Assembly (NCBI GenBank): GCA_013398955.1
Contig: VWPU01011600.1
Span: forward strand, 17,704-81,703
Direction: 5' to 3'
Length of the DNA stretch: 64,000 bases
Source: Callaeas wilsoni
Taxonomy: Eukaryota; Chordata; Aves; Passeriformes; Callaeidae
Shown here: positions 51,501-60,242 of the stretch, one piece after another
Layout of the letters: each line of letters opens with the position of its first letter
Numbering within the stretch: the stretch's first letter is position 1
The notes under the pieces: generated by a model
The model's database searches: none
Told to the model about the DNA's origin: nothing
What the model saw: the letters and a program-made list of their open reading frames with translations, nothing else
Translations under genes and position numbers: made by a program

Positions 51501-53815
51501 GTGTGTGTTTTGTAAACAGGCATCAGCAAATGTTTTTTTTGCCATGCTGACCCACCAACAGGAACCTCTTTGCCTGTGTACCAGTTTTGTTTTAAGTCTG
51601 TAGAAGCAATGACAAAAATTTGATCTGAAAATATAGGACAGCCTTGTAATTTCGTTTTTTAGCAGATTGCAAAGGCATTTAATTACAATTGGGATGTTGC
51701 AGGTAGGAGTTTTAGACCTGTAATTTCCTTTTTAAAGTTAGGAGTTTTGTTTGTTTAACTATCCTATTAGGTTAAAAGTAATACAGAATGTAATAACCAA
51801 ATTACCCTTTTTTTGTCTTGTATTCTTTATGTATTTGCTTTTTACTTTAGGCACTACTTGGCAACAGCAAAAAGTGGTGCCAGCAAGTTCTCCTGGACCT
51901 AGTAGGAAAGAAAAACATAGGAAAATCAGAGAGAGGCACAAGACTAAGAAAGAACGCAAACGCAAAAAGGAAAAGGTATTAAATTTAAATACTGATTTTT
52001 GATTTATTGATTCTTTGATCTGCCTTTCAAAATGTTTTATTATTTATGCTTGGTTGTAGAAAAAAAACAATAGATAGACTAGATTTAGGCAACAGAATTT
52101 CTCTGATGTTTTGAAACCAGAAAATTACCTGGTATGATGCTGACTTTTCCATATATACAAATGTGACTACAGATACAATATTGCGGGTAGCTTTATGTCC
52201 TATGTGGAAGATGTCAGGCACATTCTGGGAATTGCATTCATGACTTATATATAAATAACTGTAATGAAACTTCTATTTTAGGGGGAGTTGAGTGCTTGGA
52301 TTAAATGAATTTTGGTTTATAATTTTTTTTTAGCTAAGTCTGAGTAGTGGAAAAGAGTCATTGATAAGTGTTCTGTTTCAGTTAAGCTTTGAGTCTGTAC
52401 TGAAATCAACTTTTTTCTTTTGTTGACATTCAGAAAAATCCAAGTCTTTCACAAGGAGATAAAGGATTATTTGTCTTCTTTTTACAGAAGAAGAAGCATA
52501 AGAAGCAGAAAAACAAAGGAAAACACAAGAATAAAAAATCAGAAAAGGACAGCAGCTCAGACACTACAAATAGCAGTGACAGCCATAGTGATATGGATAC
52601 CACAGGCTTGTCACCTAAAGAACTTCTAAGAAGGTAAGCAGAAAGGTTACTTAAACACTTGCAAATATTACAGCGAATAACTAAAACATCCGTTTGAGTT
52701 GTCATTCTAGTGAACTTATTTGCAGCAAATGTGAATAATCCAGTTTCTTTATGAAGATGAAATATTGCTCACTTAGGTGAGGAAAGAGTACAAATACGAG
52801 ATATTTTAATCTAGAGGGTAATTAATTTTAGGATAGAAGCCCCTTAAGGGAAAGGCCACTAAATACACAGGCGTAGCAGGGCGAATGGACATTATAATTA
52901 AAGGTGACTGATATTTTTGGAAGGTATTTTGAATTGGAATTAAAAACTGAACAAGTGCAGGTGGAGATTCATATTTTCATTTATCTACTTCTCTTTACTT
53001 GGGAACATTGGAAGAAACATTGTCTGCTAAGATTCCATTCAGATAGATCTGTTGTGTGGCACTGATGTTTAAGCTAGTCTGTGCTTCAGCAAGGGACAGT
53101 GAAGCAAGCAGAACAATACATGACTTATGTACATGTCTTCTAAATTTAGACTGTGCTATTACATTTTTATAAACTAGAGCCTTGAAGATAGAGCTAACAT
53201 AAATATAAAAATACGAAAAGCACAGTTCACAATATTTTGCTCACACACTTGAAGTAAAGTAGGAACAAATGTAACTGTCTCTAGTGCAGATCGTAGTCAG
53301 CGTCAAACATGTCCCATGTGGAACAGTCACTGTGTTGGCTTCTCTTCAGTGTCTCTTACTAGCCGAAGAGGTCTCAAGGTATTTGTTGAGTACCACATCC
53401 GTCTGGTCTAATGGCAAAGTGATTGGGGTCGAGGTGTGAAGTGGAGTAGACAGGTACCAATTGGCATTTGAAAGGACTCTGTCTTCCATTCCATTGGAAC
53501 TGAGTGTCAGTTATGTATTGGTGTTTTCTTATTAAAAAGCAAACTACTACCTGGATTTATGAATAGCTAAAATATGTTTTTATGCATTTTGCACAAAATA
53601 GATTCCTTTGTCCAAGCAGTTGTTTTGGAATCTTCACATTTGCATGTCTCTCATCACTGAGAAAATGTTATCTAATACAACTCAGCTCTCTCTCTGAAAC
53701 TAAGGTTTAAGAAACTGCTCAAGTAATGAAATGTTCCTAATGTGGTGTGTGACTGTTAATGTGACTTTTATCTTTTTTTTTCCTCCCTTTTAGATTAAAA
53801 CAACTTCAGTATTGA
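39424..53815 (+). CDS. GPATCH1: GPATCH1, G-patch domain-containing protein 1 (spliced gene, 20 coding exons)
   Basis: The spliced frame of 943 codons matches vertebrate GPATCH1 (human about 931) from end to end. Exons: 39424-39502, 40393-40527, 40810-40895, 41281-41441, 41781-41878, 42011-42069, 42398-42643, 43428-43575, 44308-44387, 45397-45601, 46190-46477, 48250-48431, 48664-48791, 49056-49189, 49513-49682, 50363-50570, 51256-51387, 51851-51975, 52488-52633, 53794-53815. All introns are GT-AG and phases are continuous. The protein has a conserved N-terminal GPATCH1 region (about 30-120), the G-patch (about 155-190), conserved middle blocks, a Ser/Glu-rich stretch and a Lys-rich C-terminus suited to nuclear localisation. 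The family is known as a spliceosome-associated cofactor of the DEAH helicase DHX35; that role is inferred from the family. No break in the frame was seen. Confidence 0.97.
40393..40527 (+). CDS. GPATCH1: GPATCH1 exon 2, residues 27-72
   Basis: Acceptor ATTGTAG, donor AAG|GTTAGA, phase 1 at both ends. It encodes [20 protein letters not shown] then [20 protein letters not shown], the hallmark of the conserved GPATCH1 N-terminal domain. Confidence 0.97.
40810..40895 (+). CDS. GPATCH1: GPATCH1 exon 3, residues 72-100
   Basis: Acceptor TTAAAG, donor GAG|GTAAAT. It encodes [20 protein letters not shown] and GPEDFMDEE, the continuation of the N-terminal domain. Confidence 0.96.
41281..41441 (+). 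CDS. GPATCH1: GPATCH1 exon 4, residues 101-154
   Basis: Acceptor TTCCAG, donor AA|GTAAGT. It encodes [20 protein letters not shown] and [12 protein letters not shown], then the FDDLIGPSK linker leading into the G-patch. Confidence 0.97.
41781..41878 (+). CDS. GPATCH1: GPATCH1 exon 5, G-patch domain, residues 154-187
   Basis: Acceptor TTTTTAG, donor CCAG|GTAAGT. It encodes the G-patch core [20 protein letters not shown], with the conserved MGW-x-EGQG-x-G motif at residues 165-174. G-patches bind and stimulate DEAH-box RNA helicases. Confidence 0.97.
42011..42069 (+). CDS. GPATCH1: GPATCH1 exon 6, residues 187-206
   Basis: A 59-nt exon. Acceptor CTTACAG, donor GAG|GTACTG. It encodes [14 protein letters not shown] and LSEDSE. 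It was located by homology to the [10 protein letters not shown] block and by phase. Confidence 0.94.
42398..42643 (+). CDS. GPATCH1: GPATCH1 exon 7, residues 207-288
   Basis: Acceptor GTACAAG, donor CAG|GTAAGG. It encodes [20 protein letters not shown] and [19 protein letters not shown], and ends [10 protein letters not shown]. All are conserved blocks of the family. Confidence 0.96.
43428..43575 (+). CDS. GPATCH1: GPATCH1 exon 8, residues 289-338
   Basis: Acceptor ATTTTAG, donor AAAA|GTAAGG. It encodes [20 protein letters not shown], then [18 protein letters not shown], a near-invariant segment of GPATCH1 proteins. Confidence 0.97.
44308..44387 (+). CDS. GPATCH1: GPATCH1 exon 9, residues 338-364
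   Basis: Acceptor TTTGTAG, donor AAG|GTAAGC, 80 nt. It encodes [20 protein letters not shown], matching the conserved (Y/F)[13 protein letters not shown] motif. Confidence 0.95.
45397..45601 (+). CDS. GPATCH1: GPATCH1 exon 10, residues 365-433
   Basis: Acceptor CCCTAG after a C-rich tract, donor AAAG|GTATTG. It begins [19 protein letters not shown], strongly conserved. The rest ([20 protein letters not shown], then EQLGET) is helical and more variable. Confidence 0.96.
46190..46477 (+). CDS. GPATCH1: GPATCH1 exon 11, residues 433-529
   Basis: The largest coding exon, 288 nt. Acceptor CTTTAG, donor AAAG|GTAAAA. It includes [19 protein letters not shown] and [17 protein letters not shown], both conserved in the family, separated by a variable Ser/Gln-rich stretch. 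Confidence 0.96.
48250..48431 (+). CDS. GPATCH1: GPATCH1 exon 12, residues 529-589
   Basis: Acceptor CTTACAG, donor GAG|GTATAT. It encodes [20 protein letters not shown] and [18 protein letters not shown], then VEVPRDQE. These match the human blocks [13 protein letters not shown] and LSSRFTHAK. Confidence 0.96.
48664..48791 (+). CDS. GPATCH1: GPATCH1 exon 13, residues 590-632
   Basis: Acceptor TTTTCAG, donor GA|GTAAGA. It encodes [20 protein letters not shown] then [11 protein letters not shown]. This is one of the most conserved parts of the protein outside the G-patch. Confidence 0.97.
49056..49189 (+). CDS. GPATCH1: GPATCH1 exon 14, residues 632-677
   Basis: Acceptor CCTCTAG, donor ACA|GTAAGT. 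It encodes [20 protein letters not shown], conserved, then a Thr/Gln-rich variable tail. Confidence 0.96.
49513..49682 (+). CDS. GPATCH1: GPATCH1 exon 15, residues 677-733
   Basis: Acceptor ATTTTAG, donor GTG|GTGAGT. It encodes [20 protein letters not shown] then [11 protein letters not shown], matching the SRWD and ISEFLSLARSKA blocks, followed by low-conservation Gln/Pro/Thr-rich sequence. Confidence 0.95.
50363..50570 (+). CDS. GPATCH1: GPATCH1 exon 16, acidic Ser-rich region, residues 734-803
   Basis: It encodes [20 protein letters not shown] then a Ser/Glu-rich run. The acceptor is TTTAGCAG, a tandem NAGNAG site: use of 50360 instead of 50363 would add one Gln in frame. Donor CAAG|GTAGTA. 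The MDLF(R/K)AIF motif is conserved with human; the acidic run is a likely casein-kinase-2-type target by composition. Confidence 0.94.
51256..51387 (+). CDS. GPATCH1: GPATCH1 exon 17, residues 803-847
   Basis: Acceptor ACAGCAG (tandem NAGNAG): starting at 51256 keeps one Ala, starting at 51259 removes it. Donor TCTG|GTAGGT. The N-terminal half is diverged from mammals; the end, [11 protein letters not shown], matches the conserved EEFGPRLPP motif and fixes the frame. Confidence 0.9.
51851..51975 (+). CDS. GPATCH1: GPATCH1 exon 18, basic region, residues 847-888
   Basis: Acceptor ACTTTAG, donor AAG|GTATTA. It encodes a short linker then [20 protein letters not shown], a strongly Lys/Arg-rich stretch consistent with nuclear localisation and RNA binding. 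Confidence 0.94.
52488..52633 (+). CDS. GPATCH1: GPATCH1 exon 19, basic then Ser/Asp-rich tail, residues 889-937
   Basis: Acceptor TTTACAG followed by AAGAAG, so alternative in-frame AG sites are possible. Donor AAG|GTAAGC. It encodes [20 protein letters not shown], then [15 protein letters not shown] and LSPKELLRR, as in the human C-terminus. Confidence 0.95.
53794..53815 (+). CDS. GPATCH1: GPATCH1 exon 20 (last), residues 937-943 and stop
   Basis: Only 22 coding bases. The acceptor follows a long T/C tract (CCCTTTTAG); the exon reads RLKQLQY then TGA (53813-53815). It follows the conserved ELLRRLK ending of the family. Confidence 0.93.
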
Positions 53816-54110
53816 AGAGCTCTCTTGCTTTCTTCAGTCTTGTGTGACTTGATCTCAAATTTTTGATCTCCTCCATGATGGTAGATCAGTGATGTATAAT
53901 GTGAAGCACTATAGATACAGGATTCATATTGAATTTCTTTGAAAGTAAATATGCATATGTTTATTTTATGTTGTTTCATGAGTTCAAAATGTATGGATTA
54001 TAGAACATTGAAAAGACCCCTTTCTGGGCATAATAATTTGAACTACTGCAGGCTCTGTTTTAATTAATTAAACAAAGCATTTTATTTAATAAACTTTATT
54101 ATTACAATTA
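53816..54110 (+). other. GPATCH1: GPATCH1 3' UTR
   Basis: AT-rich sequence from the stop to just past the poly(A) signal at 54088-54093, giving a 3' UTR of roughly 0.3 kb if that signal is used. Confidence 0.7.
54088..54093 (+). terminator. GPATCH1: Poly(A) signal of GPATCH1
   Basis: A canonical AATAAA about 270 nt after the stop codon, followed by T-rich sequence. It is the first good hexamer after the gene. Confidence 0.75.
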
Positions 54111-54348
54111 AGTTTTATATAGTGGTAATTTTTATGCCTAGGACCTCTAAAATGCTTGAGAGTAAGTTTCAGACTGAGTTAAGTTAGGAAATTAAAACTA
54201 AAGCAATGTAAAATTTTTACTGAGTGCAAGTATTTTTATTGAATCTAATGCAGAGTTTCACATGGCAGTTTTCGAGTATCCAGCTGTTATTTTTGCCTCT
54301 CAAAATTGTATAACCTTTACTATAGCAGCTCTAAACCAATAACCTTTG

Positions 54349-54420
54349 ATAGAATCACAGCATATGCTGAGTTGGAAGGGACCCATCAGGATCATCAAGC
54401 CCAAGTCCTGGCCGTGCGCA
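54349..54420 (-). mobile_element. CR1 LINE 3'-end fragment
   Basis: ATAGAATCACAG followed by GAGTTGGAAGGGACCCATCA and then CCAAGTCCTGGCC matches the 3' end of avian CR1 elements, read on the minus strand. Only about 70 bp is left. It is a 5'-truncated fossil. Confidence 0.85.
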
Positions 54421-56960
54421 GTTCATTTCACAAAAATTACTATGGCTAATGTGCTAAAAGATTATATATTATTATAATCTGCATCATTTTGTGTAGTTAC
54501 AGGGAAAACTGTTCATGCTGCTTTTTGTCCGCAATTGTCATATTGTAGAATAATTTAAATATGAACCATGAAATAATACTGAGCTGCCTGGAGGTGGTGG
54601 GGTGCAGCTCTGGGGCCAGCTTGGAGCCCTGGCAGGAGCTGCGGGTTCAGGTGGTCTGGGAAGGGCAAGCAGGCTGGGGCGTGCTGGGCCCCACGTCCAT
54701 GGGAGTTGGGGGGCTGCTGGCAGCCCAGGGATGAAAAGCTCTCTGTCACTTTGTGTGTGGTGTTATGGCAGCTGCTGTTACCTCTGTTCACACAAACACA
54801 TGCTTGACAGTCATGAGCAAACTCCCAAATGAGTGAAAAAAAGACTTTTCAAAATATCTTTGCCAAAACTTGTAAAAGTCTTGGCTAAACCATGTGGCCT
54901 AAGAGCTCAGTGTTGCTGGGTTTTGATGGGCCAGAATTGAGGAAACAAGTGTTTGAAAGACTTAAGAGAGTTCATGAGATTTAAAGAAATTTTTTTTGAG
55001 AGGAAGAAGAGTTGGAAAACAAAAACAAACTTCCAGAAAAATAAAAACACCATTCCCATCCATCAACATTTTTTTTTCTCAACCAGATTTGGTAAATCTG
55101 CTCCAAGGTGGTATCAAGGATGTGAACTTTGCTCAGTCAAGTGGAACTTCAGAACTTAGGATATATTTTCCGATGGTTCCTGCTTTCATACTCCCCCTCG
55201 TGGACTAAACTGTCAAGTTATGTGAACCTGTGAGTGCTGTGCAAGCAAGTAGCTATCTGCTAAGCAGATTGCAGGTGTTTAGATCTGGCATGCATTAAGC
55301 AGTCATGACTCAATTTAAGAATTGGTAATGAGTAGTAGTGCATTAATGTCATATGAATGCAGATGAAATAGTTTAATAAAGTGTCTAAAATTTTGATTTC
55401 CTGCTGTGCAGTGCCAGGTTTCTATCATAACCAGAAGCTTTTCCAGGCATACTGAAAAAGCCCAAGAAGCCTAAAAGCATGAAAAATCCAGAGAAGGTTC
55501 ACCTTTAGCAGCATTACGTTATCTAAGAGCTGTGGATGGCTAGCTCAAAGAAACCAGGAAATCTAGAAGGGAAAAGTCACATCTTTCAATGACGAGTAAA
55601 TAAACACGTGGCAACTGTAAGCATATATTGTAGACTGGAGATATAAAAGTAAGTGTCTCAGTGTGCTAGTTGTGAGATTTACAGTTTAATAACTCAGATT
55701 GACAGTTCCAAACTTTCCTGCTTTGTCTGAACTCGGAACTGGAACTTCTATTTTTCTAGCTTTAGCAAAATGCTATTCAGCCCTCTTACATATAAGTAAA
55801 CTGAAATTAAGACCAGAAAACAAGAAGATAATCCATTAATTTTTTTAAAGTATAGTAGATCCATGAATATTCTTTTTGCTGAAAAGGCTGTAATGTGCCA
55901 CTTGGCCTGAAGTGTCTAATTTCTGTTTAAGAAATTTTATCTCTCTCATTTTTATCTAAGGAAGTTTTCTTCAACACTTGTTGAGCAATACTTATTTTTT
56001 TGAATCTATCTAAAACTATTTGCCTGAGTATTGGGAACTTTCTGACAGCAAGGTATAGGCAAGATTATGTAAAATATATTAAGACAAGCCTTATTTCCTC
56101 TCCCACAGGAACAGCTGAAGCAGTTAGAATTCAGGAAAGTATGGTGGATTTGGATCATGAGGGGCTAGGCCAGCCGTGACAGTTTTCACTCCAGTGTTCT
56201 CTTTTTTTGCCTTTGAAAGCGTGGCTGTACTGAGAAAGCATTTGAAGTTCTTGACAGCAAACAGTCTCTCTGTGAACTGACAGTCCACATATCTTTTGGA
56301 AAACAAAGATTAGTAGTGCATGCAGCAGACACAAGACTGGGTAAGTCTAGAAGGGCAGTTTTGACTGCAAGACCTTTTTGACTCTATAGAACAAGAACAC
56401 ACAGTAGCTTTCATCTTTTTTTCCTTTGATCTTAGAGACTTTACTAATCATTCTGGTGTCAGTTAGTACATTGACACACACTGAGAAAATAAGTGAAAAA
56501 GTGAAAAATAAATTTACTTTCAAGTTTTGTCTGTTACCAAGAGCCGCTAAGTTAGCGGGATAGCTCCTTCCAGTGAAAGTCCTTGTGAGGGAGCAGCTCT
56601 AGATGTGACACTTGGTGTCAAAAAGGGCAGTTATAGTCAGAGGTACAAGATTTATTCTCATATTGAAGACAAATGAAAGAACACATCATGAAGGGAATTT
56701 GTTGCCTACTTTCTGACTGATTCTAAAATCTCTTTGTACTTACACAAACAAAAATCTGATTAAATAATTGGGTTAATCATGGAAATGGAAGATGGTTTAC
56801 CTAGGTGAAGGTATGATGACTGATCCTGTGATACTCTGAAATGTGAGTGACTCCGCATGTCAGCAGTCCTCATGGGTTTTTGTGGTAGATGCTTACAGTC
56901 AGGTGGGCACCATGATCTATTCGTAAATTTTGATTCATGTTTTTGTTTTACTAAAGAACG
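54421..56960. other. Intergenic region, mostly unrecognised
   Basis: No gene was recognised. A GC-rich patch at about 54590-54740 with several G-runs stands out from the AT-rich background. Open frames around 54.6-55.2 kb lack any known domain. Confidence 0.5.
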
Positions 56961-57210
56961 TCATAGAAATATAGAATTGTTTGGACTGGAAGGACCCTTA
57001 AAGATCATCCATTTCCAATTCCCCTGCCATAGGCAGGGACACCTTCCACTATCCCAGGCTACTCCAGGTCCTCTCCAACCTGGCCTGGGACACTTCCAGA
57101 GATGGGGCAGCCACAGCTTCTCTGGGCAGCCTGAGGGCCAGGGCCCTCAGGGCCACAGTCTCACCACCCTCACAGCAGAGAACTTCCTCCTAATATCTGA
57201 TCTAAACCTA
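56961..57210 (-). mobile_element. CR1 LINE, 3' part (left half of a split copy)
   Basis: From TCATAGAAATATAGAATTGT to GATCTAAACCTA the sequence matches the 3' end of CR1 on the minus strand, including the GGAAGGACCCTTAAAGATCA terminal block. The same CR1 resumes at 57768, so this copy was split by a later insertion. Confidence 0.88.
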
Positions 57211-57767
57211 ATGCCTGGCGCTGGCTGGGTTAAGAAACTGCTGCTTGTCCAGAGGTGCCCAGCGTGAGAGAGGGCACTTCAGCAGTACATTTGTACCTCT
57301 CAAGCTAGTTTCCTTGCCTGTGCGATGGAATGCATGTAGCCACGCGCGCACGGGGTTAATAAATAACCCAGGCGTAGCCAGAGATAAATGAGTGAGGGTT
57401 TATTGCCAAACTCCCCGAAGGCATCTGGACACGAGAGCGCAAACTTCCGCAAACTTCCACAAACTTCCGTTTGGGACACACTTAAAAGGAGTACAGAAGA
57501 GGAGGCGGGGATGATACAGCAACAGTCTATGGGAAGAAGGGAAGGGTGGAACGAAGTCTGATTACATTCTTTTAGGGGATACAAAGGGTGTCTGTCAACT
57601 GGCAATCAGACAGACCGAATCTACATCAGGTCACAGGAATTCAATGGGAGAAACCTTTCCCACAGGGGGATATTTAACTTTTGGAGCTGGCCCACCAATA
57701 GGTTTCCTCTTTACCTGGGCTTTGTGGCCCCCTGGGCACAATCGTGTTTGGTTCAGTCACCACGACA
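57211..57767 (-). mobile_element. LTR-like element inserted into a CR1 copy
   Basis: This 557-bp insert interrupts a minus-strand CR1. The same 8 bp, TAAACCTA, stands on both sides (57203-57210 and 57768-57775). Read on the minus strand it begins TGTCGTGGTG, has a GGCAATAAACC poly(A)-type signal about two-thirds along, and ends CCAGGCAT, which is LTR-like. Three GGAAGTTTG-type repeats precede the AATAAA. If the duplication is really 6 bp (TAAACC), the LTR would span 57209-57767 with a mutated final CA. The family is not assigned. Confidence 0.65.
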
Positions 57768-58128
57768 TAAACCTACCCTCTCTTAGTTTGAAGCCATTTT
57801 CCCTTTTCCTGTCACTCAGGTCCTTGTAAATAGTCTCTCTCCATCTTTCTTGCAAGCTCCCTTCAGGTGCTGGAAAGGCACAATTAGGTCACCCCAAAGC
57901 TTCTCCAGGCTGAACAATCCCAATTATCTCAGTCTTTCCATGTAACAGAGCTGCCTCTGCGCTCTGATCATCTTGGTGGCTTCCTCTGGACCTGATCCAA
58001 CAACTTCATACCTTTCCTGTGCTGAGGACCACAGAGCTGGAGGCAGTACTCCAGGTGGGATCTCATCAGAGCAGATTAGAGGGGCAGGATCACCTTCCTT
58101 GACCTGCTGGCCATGCTTCTTTTGATGC
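57768..58128 (-). mobile_element. CR1 LINE, continuation (right half of the split copy)
   Basis: Minus-strand CR1 sequence upstream of the 3' part seen at 56961: the CTCTCTTAGTTTGAAGCCAT block, the TTCTCCAGGCTGAACAATCC block and GACCTGCTGGCCATGCTTCT are all typical. The copy is 5'-truncated at about 58128. Confidence 0.88.
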
Positions 58129-58315
58129 TTTACTTCAAAGCTTTGTTTATGGGTTAGGACTGCAATTATGTGTTGAATGTTATACAGATACAACAGGAAG
58201 ATAGCCTTTTTCCTGAAATCACTTAAAACTGTGTGTGTAACAGAGCAAGTAGATAGAAGATGATGGAGAAGTACAATGATCTCAGGTTTCCCCATGGGTG
58301 GCTTAACTTGGATAT

Positions 58316-58526
58316 TTGAAAAAAATTCTTCATGGAAAGACTTGTCAAGCATTGTAACAGGCTACCCAGGGCAGTGGTGGTGTCATCATCCCCAGAGGGA
58401 TCTAAAGGGAGGGATTGTAAACGTGGCACTAAGGGACATGGTTTAGCGGTGGACCTGGCAGCAGTAGGTAATTGGTTGATCTTGATCATCTTAGAGGTCT
58501 TTTCCAACCAAAATGATTCTATGATA
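58316..58526 (+). mobile_element. CR1 LINE 3'-end fragment
   Basis: From TTCTTCATGGAAAG through GGGACATGGTTTAGCGGTGG to TTTTCCAACCAAAATGATTC and TATGAT, matching the CR1 3' terminus in plus orientation. About 210 bp; 5'-truncated. Confidence 0.88.
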
Positions 58527-58888
58527 AATGAGCCAGTAATTCAGTATGGGTCGTCATCTCAGCACTTCAGCAATCTGTTGATTGCTGCTGTATCAAAACA
58601 AAACAGATGTTTAAGTGGGATTTTCTGTTATGAGAGAGATTTCCCATTATTTATAGGTGAATCCCTCAAAACATGAACGACAACAAAGGGAACCCCATGA
58701 ATTTTGAAAGTGTAACAACTAAGTGACAAAGGCTGGCATCAGAGGTAAGGCAGAAGGGAGACGAATATCTGAGACTAAATCACAGAGCTTTGTATTTGAA
58801 GACAAGAGCTTGTATTTGTGACTGAGAATAAGGAATCAATGAAAAACAGAGTGAAGGACATAAAACAGACATTGAAGGGGAATGTGTG
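58527..58888. other. Intergenic, nothing recognised
   Basis: Short spacer between a CR1 fragment and an LTR. No gene was seen. Confidence 0.5.
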
Positions 58889-59937
58889 TGTTGGAGGTTA
58901 GGATTTTGTCTTTTTTTTTACTTTCTCTCAGGGAATTTTGTCCCATTTGCTGCTAAGAGACGATAATGACTGGTACTTAAGAGACAAAAGAAGGGGCTAA
59001 AGTGAGGGGACGGTTGCAGCTGCACTCTTGTAGCTAAAGGATTTCTCTTGGAGGGCAGAGATGCCGTGAGAGTTTAGCCGGGGAGTGAGGGGCTGGGCTT
59101 GGCTCTTCTTGCTCTCGGGATCAGGGAACGGTTGAGCTGCTGCTACCACGGAAGATTTTGCTGCCGTCATGGAGTCCAGCCCATTACTGTTGGCTTCTAC
59201 CGTGAGTGAGGCTTTTGCTCGTAAGATCGACTGTTGAACTGGGACCTTATTAACACCCAATCTGACTGGAAAGCACCCTCACCATCTACGTGGGTGCCTC
59301 AGGGGAAAAACCCAGGATCCCGACCCCCTCCCCTTCCCGAAGGGCGTCTCCCCGGCTGTGTGCAGCAACTGCTACAGAGAAGCCCAGCTGCCGCTGCACA
59401 GCCCCGCAGCTTTCTGCCACTGCCTTGGGCTTTTTCACTACGCCCTAACCCAGTACCGCATGTGCACCCGACCCCTGTGACTCCTGCTGAGGCTGCGGAG
59501 TTCTCTGCTACATTTGGTTTATCACCCTGGGTGTACCCACCTCAGCCGCCACGGCCGCGTGGCCCTCGAACTCACACCACAGCGCCCCCTGCGGCCGCGG
59601 GGAACCGTCGCGCCTGTCCTGCCTGGCTAGGAGCCACCAGCGCCCCTGCCGGCTGTGACCAGAACTGCACCAAAGGGGGAATTGCTTAGAGAGCGGGAAG
59701 AGACTGTTTATTGGGTTTTCTGGGGTTTTTTGTTTGTTGTTGCTGCCATTGTTGTTGTTTGTTTGCCTTGTTATGCATATACATCCTAGTAAAGTACTGT
59801 TGTTCCTTCTCCCGTACCTTTGCCTGAAAGCTCCCTTATTTCAAGGTTATAATAATTTAGGGGGAAGGGGTCATATTTTCCATTCCAAGAGAGGTTCCTG
59901 CCTTCCTTGGCAGTCACCTGTCCTTCAAACCAAGACA
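58889..59937 (+). mobile_element. LTR, probable ERVL-like solo LTR
   Basis: Starts near TGTTGGAGG and ends near AAACCAAGACA, in plus orientation. The GTGTG before it and CTGTG after it differ at one base, consistent with an aged 5-bp duplication. It includes GGTACTTAAGAGACAAAAG, a GC-rich middle with a spurious proline-rich open frame (59234-59689), and CATCCTAGTAAAGTACTG as a weak poly(A) region. The end sequence resembles a known avian LTR. The left boundary is the least certain. Confidence 0.65.
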
Positions 59938-60242
59938 CTGTGGAGGAATGTTGCACATGGATACAAGTACAGGAGGCTGCACTTATGAAGAAAATGATGT
60001 TGCAACAACTGATACAGGAATGACAGGCCTTGAGAGCCTGGGTTTTAATTATGTGAATGAAAATGGAAAGCCACACAATTTATGAAGAAAGACTTGCTTG
60101 GATTTAGGTATGGACATGCACGTGAGAGTCTAAGGAGAGGTCTTTTCAAGAAATGTCTGGTGAAAACTGTTGTGAGGGGAAGGAGATAAACAGAAGTCTG
60201 TGTGTGGTAGGAGAACTCTATTTTAGTCTGTATTAAAAAGAA

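Noticed and set aside
53395..53450. tRNA-like A-box (TGGTCTAATGG) and a weak B-box-like stretch
   Set aside because: The B box is poor and the spacing too short. No cloverleaf can be drawn, and the region is inside GPATCH1 intron 19.
59234..59689. 151-codon proline-rich open frame
   Set aside because: It lies within the LTR at 58889-59937; the composition is explained by GC-rich LTR sequence.
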